Shown here one piece after another: positions 4,933 to 6,458 of a DNA stretch of 6,458 nucleotides. Positions within the stretch are counted from its first letter, which is position 1; every line of letters begins with the position of its first letter. Location of the stretch: contig JAEVZU010000012.1 of assembly GCA_023392075.1 (NCBI GenBank), positions 1 through 6,458 of the forward strand. Reading direction: 5' to 3'. The notes beneath the pieces are model-generated. The model had not been told where the DNA came from. It saw only the letters and a list, made by a program, of their open reading frames with translations, and ran no database searches. Origin of the DNA: Bacillota bacterium (lineage in GTDB: Bacteria > Bacillota > Clostridia > Acetivibrionales > DSM-1351). Both the position numbers and the translations under genes were made by a program.

Positions 4933-6458
4933 TTATTTAATTTCGAGTCTGTTTTTGATATGCTGCTGTTTTTTGTCGTATTTATATATGAAGCTGTTTG
5001 ATATGGATACTGTAACATCCACACAACCCTGGGCTTTGATCAGAATTGAACTGCCGTTTACCTGCGCTATCTCCGGGTTGCTTGAAGTGACCTTGAATTG
5101 TGACGGGTCAAGATACATTATAATATCCTTTCCATCCTTGAAGGCCGCTCTGACTTTAATTTCTGCAGATTTTCCAACTTTTATTTCCCCTTCCGGCGGC
5201 AGTTCAAGTGTAAAATGGTCTATGGCATGCTTCTCATGGAACTCTTCATGGTTTATATAATTTACAAGTATACTGCCGCAAAACGTCATATCCTCCAATA
5301 TCCTTTTTTTAACCTCTTCATTCATGCTCTTTGAAAGAGTTACCGATTCAATTATTTTTTCTATGGATTTTTTGATTGCTCTTGCTTTTGAAAGATTTAT
5401 ATCGGTTTCGGAGCAATTATTATCAACAGCCGGAATAGAATTCAACCTGTCAGCAAGTGAAGCCGCCTCTTTTGCAGAAATGCCTTTATTGGGCAAATAG
5501 ATTTCACTTATTTTTCTTTTAACCCCATTAACAATGGTTTTTACAGAGAGGGCAGGCTTATCATCCCAAACAACTGCGGTATTTCTGAACAACCCCTCCT
5601 TCAACACACCGCCGTATCCTGCGTTCATGAGCGATTCATATTCAAAAAGAGCTATACCGTCTGCCCCATTTTCCACGGCAGTTGCAATCTGTCCTGCAAG
5701 CATTTCATTGCTCAGCCCTGTTCCGGTTCCCAAACCCATTGTAACGTATGCATGGCCCCTGGAAAATTCAATAGTGTTCAATGTATCCTCCCTGGTGGAT
5801 GCGGTATCCATTGTATATGACATTGGTATGATATTGTCTATATATCCTCCGGACACCCACTTTACCGGCTCCTGCATCAGACTGGCAGGCCCGGCTTCAT
5901 AGTTGGGCCATACATCGGCGGAGATCCGGATATCAGGCTTTACAGCTCTGACTTCTGAAACCACCCTGTAAACAAAGGTATTAATAATATTGGCCCTGAA
6001 AGCACACCAGCTGTCCCATAGCGGATCTCCGGGCCTGATATTTATAGGGTCGGCTCCATTTGCTTTTTTAAATAATTCCCTGGTATAGGTATCATAGCCA
6101 AAATCATTTGATCCGTCACCACCGTCGGGATAACGCACATAATCCAGCTGGAGCCCGTCGATATCATATTTTTTGACAAGTTCGGAATATATGCTCATTA
6201 TGAAATCACGGGTTTCAGGCAGTGCCGGATTTGCAAAATAATATTTGATATTATACATGTCAACAAACTGGAAATTATCACCCTTTCTGCTTATCAGCAG
6301 CCACTCGGGCTTTTTGGCATACACCGGACCTCCATCAAAGGTACCCGAATCACCGATAAAAAAGTTTTCAACCCAGGAGTGCACTTCCATTCCTCTCTTG
6401 TGTGCTTCGGACAAATATGCACCCAGTACATCAAAACCGTTATACATGGGATTCTGTT
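4933..6458 (-). CDS. GHL10/YngK-type putative glycoside hydrolase with C-terminal Ig-like domain (5' end off right edge)
   Basis: The frame remains open to the window edge (codons for QNP precede the first ATG at 6447), and the first visible residues are already mid-barrel, so this is the 3' part of a longer gene. Numbering from that internal Met: AHKRGMEVHSWVENFF (15-30), a landmark of GHL10 proteins; FANPALPETRDF (71-82); YDIDGLQLDYVRYP (94-107) with D102 at a probable active-site strand end; FRANIINTF (150-158); RISADVWPNY (174-183); GYIDNIIPMSY (201-211); and GADGIALFEYESL (261-273). A charged helical region follows (about 310-400). A beta-rich domain at about 411-486 has the pattern FKVTSSNPEIAQVNG and resembles bacterial Ig-like group 2 domains. 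The appended Ig-like domain suggests export, but the signal peptide would be outside the window. Substrate and activity are unproven for this kind of protein. No clear terminator follows the stop. Confidence 0.88.
   Translation of the reverse strand, partial: QNPMYNGFDVLGAYLSEAHKRGMEVHSWVENFFIGDSGTFDGGPVYAKKPEWLLISRKGDNFQFVDMYNIKYYFANPALPETRDFIMSIYSELVKKYDIDGLQLDYVRYPDGGDGSNDFGYDTYTRELFKKANGADPINIRPGDPLWDSWCAFRANIINTFVYRVVSEVRAVKPDIRISADVWPNYEAGPASLMQEPVKWVSGGYIDNIIPMSYTMDTASTREDTLNTIEFSRGHAYVTMGLGTGTGLSNEMLAGQIATAVENGADGIALFEYESLMNAGYGGVLKEGLFRNTAVVWDDKPALSVKTIVNGVKRKISEIYLPNKGISAKEAASLADRLNSIPAVDNNCSETDINLSKARAIKKSIEKIIESVTLSKSMNEEVKKRILEDMTFCGSILVNYINHEEFHEKHAIDHFTLELPPEGEIKVGKSAEIKVRAAFKDGKDIIMYLDPSQFKVTSSNPEIAQVNGSSILIKAQGCVDVTVSISNSFIYKYDKKQQHIKNRLEIK

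Noticed and set aside
4913..5260. Plus-strand frame with a hydrophobic start, resembling a small membrane protein
   Set aside because: The hydrophobic stretch is the antisense of a Lys/Asn-rich tail of the GHL10-type protein, and no ribosome site precedes it.
5534..5902. Plus-strand frame of 122 residues
   Set aside because: Antisense to the barrel region of the GHL10-type gene, where the minus-strand motifs are unmistakable.
6445..6447. ATG at 6447 as the true start of the GHL10-type gene
   Set aside because: The frame continues upstream to the window edge, no ribosome site precedes this ATG, and the residues around it are already inside the barrel.

Overview
The window looks like part of a carbohydrate-utilisation locus from a low- to mid-GC Gram-positive anaerobe, most likely a member of the Clostridia. 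The reasons are a lipoprotein-type solute-binding protein with an Ala/Ser/Thr-rich linker, strong AGGAGG-type ribosome binding sites, a consensus sigma-A-type promoter, and an ABC importer gene set with no ATPase gene of its own. The genus cannot be named from sequence alone.

All supported genes lie on the minus strand, so they read from right to left. At the right edge (4933-6458) is the 3' part of a gene for a large glycoside-hydrolase-like TIM-barrel protein of the GHL10/YngK type; it carries a helical region and a C-terminal Ig-like (BIG2-like) domain. A gap of about 100 bp (4831-4932) follows, containing a near-perfect promoter. Then come a sugar-binding lipoprotein (3496-4830), a 64-bp gap with a 15-bp RNA hairpin, a MalF-type permease (2526-3431), a MalG-type permease (1673-2533, overlapping malF by 8 bp), a second and different TIM-barrel putative glycoside hydrolase without a signal peptide (425-1657), and the first 134 codons of an FAD-dependent oxidoreductase that runs off the left edge (1-403). 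Gaps after the permeases are only 15 and 21 bp, so binding protein to oxidoreductase looks like a single operon.

The most economical reading is a glycan import and breakdown module. An enzyme that may act outside the cell cuts or modifies a carbohydrate, the binding protein and two permeases import the product using an ATPase encoded elsewhere, and a cytoplasmic TIM-barrel hydrolase plus a flavoenzyme process it. The substrate is not evident from the sequence. The points most worth a second look are the pair of distantly related TIM-barrel proteins of unassigned specificity on either side of the transporter, the flavoenzyme joined to them in one operon, and the strong intercistronic hairpin that probably sets the ratio of binding protein to permease. 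I saw no mobile element, CRISPR array, tRNA or rRNA.
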